DNA of 8,873 nt from Bacteroidota bacterium (GTDB taxonomy: Bacteria; Bacteroidota; Bacteroidia; Chitinophagales; Chitinophagaceae): the NCBI GenBank assembly GCA_023436685.1, contig JAEZIL010000312.1, positions 1 through 8,873 of the forward strand, given 5' to 3'. A program made the position numbers and the translations under genes. The first letter of the stretch is position 1. Each line of letters begins with the position of its first letter. The notes under the pieces were generated by a model. It was given only the letters and a program-made list of their open reading frames with translations. It did not search any database and was not told the DNA's origin. Shown here in pieces: positions 7,131-8,873 of this stretch.

Positions 7131-7700
7131 TTAGCGGTACATTTTTGCCCAGTTAGCGATGAGCTTTTGTCCATAGGCAGTACCTACCGATTCGGGGTGG
7201 AACTGAAGGCCCGTACATGGATATATACTGTGTTGAATGGCCATAATGGTTTCATCGTCGGTACTAAAGGCTGTAGGCACAAACCCCGTGCCTTCAAGAT
7301 TTTGAAGCACTAGTGAATGATAACGCATGGCGCTGAAGGTGGCGGGGATATCATTGAATATTGCAGAGCGGTTGTGGGCAATAATGCTCTCTTTGCCATG
7401 CATAGGATAAGGGGCATGTGCCAGCTCTGCGCCAAAGTGCATGCCTAGTGCCTGGTGGCCCAGGCATATACCCAGTATAGGTATTTTATCGTAGTAGTAA
7501 GCAATGGCATCCATACTAATGCCTGCCTGGAGCGGAGTTTCCGGGCCGGGCGATAGGATAAGCTTTGTAGGGTTAAGGTCAATCAATTCCTGCAGGCTTA
7601 ACTCATCATTACGGTATACTGTACATTCATTGCCTGTTTGCAGCAGGTAATGATGTAAGATATAAGTAAAGGAGTCGTAATTATCGATGAGTACCCACAT
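7131..7700 (-). CDS. pabA: Aminodeoxychorismate/anthranilate synthase glutamine amidotransferase subunit
   Basis: A 189-residue class I glutamine amidotransferase that supplies ammonia to a chorismate-using synthase, PabB (folate precursor) or TrpE (tryptophan). Seen: an N-terminal VLIDNYDSFTY (3-13), ILSPGPETP (48-56), the nucleophile loop GICLGHQALG with Cys79 (77-86), HGKES (101-105), RYHSL (126-130), and GLQFHPES (164-171) giving His168 and Glu170 of the catalytic triad. The triad is complete and length is typical. No pabB, trpE or other trp gene is present in the window, which fits a stand-alone PabA or a subunit shared by both pathways; the sequence alone does not separate PabA from TrpG. 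The ATG at 7700 lies inside the last codons of cvpA (20-bp overlap), suggesting translational coupling as the last gene of the operon. Confidence 0.9.
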   Translation of the reverse strand: MWVLIDNYDSFTYILHHYLLQTGNECTVYRNDELSLQELIDLNPTKLILSPGPETPLQAGISMDAIAYYYDKIPILGICLGHQALGMHFGAELAHAPYPMHGKESIIAHNRSAIFNDIPATFSAMRYHSLVLQNLEGTGFVPTAFSTDDETIMAIQHSIYPCTGLQFHPESVGTAYGQKLIANWAKMYR

Positions 7701-8232
7701 TTTCAGGCTGGTTTACATTGTCAAAGAGATGCTGCAGATTACTGAATATATCTTTCACCATAGGCCATATGGTTCCTATCTTTTCAAACACCCAGGGGGC
7801 TAGCGGCTCAATATAGTGATAGGTGACCGAAGCAGATTTAGTACTTTCTTCAATAAGTTGCATCTCATTGCCTATCCAAAGGAAGGAGCTCCAGATTATG
7901 GCTCCCATAAAGGCATAGAATAAGCCGCCAATACCACTGTTTATCCATCCCATCATCAGGGCTTTGGCAGATGTTTCTATTGCTTTGGCAACAATACGCA
8001 CTACAAGCACTACGGCGATGAAGAGCAGGGCATAGCTTATAACTTGTCCCCATCCCGATGTTATCCATCCCTTCTCTAAAAGAAAAGCGGCTAACTTGCC
8101 CGATAACTTTAGCGAGCAGATAATGCCCAGCAATATCGCTATAACAGAAAAAACGGCTACAATCAATCCCTTCATGTAGCCGCGTATGAAAAAAACAATA
8201 ATGATGGTAACGCCTATTATATCAAGCGCCAT
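7681..8232 (-). CDS. cvpA: CvpA family membrane protein
   Basis: A 183-residue inner-membrane protein of the CvpA (colicin V production) family, whose molecular role is unclear; in enterobacteria it has been tied to envelope and bile-salt tolerance. Four hydrophobic helices are visible at about residues 3-16, 21-40, 62-84 and 100-120. Between the first two is the family-like turn RGYMKGLI (17-24), and the fourth helix is glycine-rich at its start (SGIGGLFYAFMGA, 99-111). The remaining 60 residues form a polar tail containing Trp and Pro residues. The ATG at 8232 follows the yqeY stop by 4 bp and the 3' end overlaps pabA by 20 bp, so it is embedded in the operon. The family call rests on topology and the N-terminal pattern, so it is slightly less certain than its neighbours. 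Confidence 0.85.
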   Translation of the reverse strand: MALDIIGVTIIIVFFIRGYMKGLIVAVFSVIAILLGIICSLKLSGKLAAFLLEKGWITSGWGQVISYALLFIAVVLVVRIVAKAIETSAKALMMGWINSGIGGLFYAFMGAIIWSSFLWIGNEMQLIEESTKSASVTYHYIEPLAPWVFEKIGTIWPMVKDIFSNLQHLFDNVNQPENVGTHR

Positions 8233-8236
8233 AGTG

Positions 8237-8695
8237 CTATGCGCCTTGCGCCAATAGTTGTTTTACAGTTTCAGATATAGCTTTACCATCGGCCTTGCCT
8301 GCAAGCTGCTTGCTGGCTACACCCATTACCTTTCCCATATCGGCAGGCGATGTTGCACCTACTTGCGCAATAATGGCTTTAAGCTCTGTTTGCAGTTCAT
8401 CTGCCGACATTTGCCTGGGCAGGAAACGCTCTATTATATCCAGCTCCTCCCTTTCTTTCTGAGCCAGATCTTCACGGTTTTGCGTTGTGAAAATATCCAG
8501 CGAATCGCGGCGCTGCTTTGCCATTTTTTGCAGCATTTTTATTTCGGTCTCTTCAGTTATCGTATCGCTACCGCTGCCCGATGTTTTTTCTATAAGTATA
8601 GCGGCCTTGATAGCACGCAGGGTACGTAAAGCAGCCTCGTCTTTAGCACGCATGGCTTGCTTCATTTCTTCCATTACCTTTTGTTCAAGTGACAT
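8237..8695 (-). CDS. yqeY: GatB/YqeY domain-containing protein
   Basis: A 152-residue, almost fully helical cytoplasmic protein of the YqeY family. These resemble the tail domain of GatB, the amidotransferase subunit that helps convert Glu-tRNA(Gln) to Gln-tRNA(Gln) and may contact tRNA; the role of free YqeY is not settled. Family landmarks are all present: AMRAKDEAALRTLRAIKAAI (14-33), the QRRDSLDIF stretch (61-69), EELDIIERFLPRQMSADEL (83-101), and the C-terminal MGKVMGVASKQLAGKADGK (120-138) with the conserved K-ADGK. Length matches the usual near-150 residues. The ATG at 8695 is 10 bp after the stop of the upstream short ORF and the stop is 4 bp before cvpA, placing it in the operon. Confidence 0.95.
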   Translation of the reverse strand: MSLEQKVMEEMKQAMRAKDEAALRTLRAIKAAILIEKTSGSGSDTITEETEIKMLQKMAKQRRDSLDIFTTQNREDLAQKEREELDIIERFLPRQMSADELQTELKAIIAQVGATSPADMGKVMGVASKQLAGKADGKAISETVKQLLAQGA

Positions 8696-8705
8696 AGTAT
8701 ATGTT

Positions 8706-8873
8706 TTAAACGTTATTTTCTTTTTCCAATGCCTCGCTGGCTTTCGCTAAAAAGTCTTTTGCAAACTGCTTTAGTTCAGCAGCCAGCTGTGTGTTTTTGG
8801 TTGCCCGCTGGTAGGTATCTGCCATGCCGAAGAGTGTTTGATAGAAAAAATCATTCATTTCATCTACCATCAT
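8706..8873 (-). CDS. Unidentified short ORF at the window edge, possibly partial
   Basis: Reading the minus strand from base 8873, ATGATG opens a frame of 55 codons ending in TAA at 8708-8706, 10 bp before yqeY. The peptide is mostly polar and helical: an N-terminal acidic/aromatic part (VDEMNDFFYQTLFGMADTYQ, 3-22), then an amphipathic charged stretch rich in Lys, Glu and Ala up to KENNV. No signal peptide or membrane segment is visible. The frame is still open at the edge, so this may be a complete small protein starting at 8873 or 8870, or the C-terminus of a longer one. I do not recognise a family. Tight spacing to yqeY suggests it is a genuine, co-transcribed gene. Confidence 0.6.
   Translation of the reverse strand: MMVDEMNDFFYQTLFGMADTYQRATKNTQLAAELKQFAKDFLAKASEALEKENNV

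Noticed and set aside
8258..8629. 123-codon plus-strand ORF opposite yqeY
   Set aside because: It is a shadow of yqeY; cysteine- and tyrosine-rich without recognisable features.
1..8873. Defence island, phage, transposon, CRISPR or biosynthetic cluster
   Set aside because: All sizeable genes belong to housekeeping or general membrane families. No transposase, integrase, terminal repeats, regularly spaced repeats or toxin-antitoxin pair were seen.

Overview
The window looks like ordinary chromosome from a member of the Bacteroidota, most likely Chitinophagia/Chitinophagaceae. The evidence is the block biotin ligase / ribosome silencing factor / FtsH / LUD-domain protein, the glycine-rich FtsH linker, AT-rich spacers, weak or absent Shine-Dalgarno sequences, and sequences resembling the Bacteroidota promoter (TTG-type -33 and TAnnTTTG -7). 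The placement is inferred from protein character and gene order, because no search could be run. I see no rRNA, tRNA, CRISPR array, insertion sequence, phage gene or integration scar.

Left part, minus strand, read right to left from about 4250 to 1: rsfS (ribosome silencing factor), ftsH (membrane AAA+ zinc protease), a lutC/LUD-domain gene, and a 3'-truncated adenine deaminase gene (ade) that leaves the window at base 1. Spacers are 24, 65 and 31 bp, so the four genes can be one transcript. However, a perfect 12-bp hairpin followed by a T-rich run lies between ftsH and lutC and should end or attenuate transcription there.

Middle, plus strand, 4207/4258 to 6863: birA (biotin-protein ligase without a DNA-binding domain) diverges from rsfS. 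It is followed, with an ATGA stop/start overlap, by a 617-residue membrane protein that joins a GT-C/TMTC-like multispanning domain to about five C-terminal TPR units. Neither rsfS nor birA has an ATG at its natural start. Both probably use TTG, and their candidate promoters are interleaved in about 70 bp.

Right part, minus strand, 8873 to 7131: a short unidentified ORF (55 codons visible), yqeY (GatB/YqeY domain), cvpA (four-helix membrane protein) and pabA/trpG (glutamine amidotransferase of chorismate metabolism). They are packed with gaps of 10 and 4 bp and a 20-bp overlap, a typical operon. This operon converges with the birA unit on a 267-bp AT-rich spacer (6864-7130). The spacer holds no gene but has a tandem 10-bp repeat and a 7-bp inverted repeat.

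Functionally the window is a mixture of housekeeping tasks: ribosome hibernation, membrane protein quality control, biotinylation, purine salvage, folate or tryptophan precursor synthesis, and perhaps protein or surface glycosylation. I found no convincing new multi-gene system. The most interesting points are the ftsH-lutC hairpin, the rsfS/birA divergent region and the birA-coupled GT-C/TPR protein.
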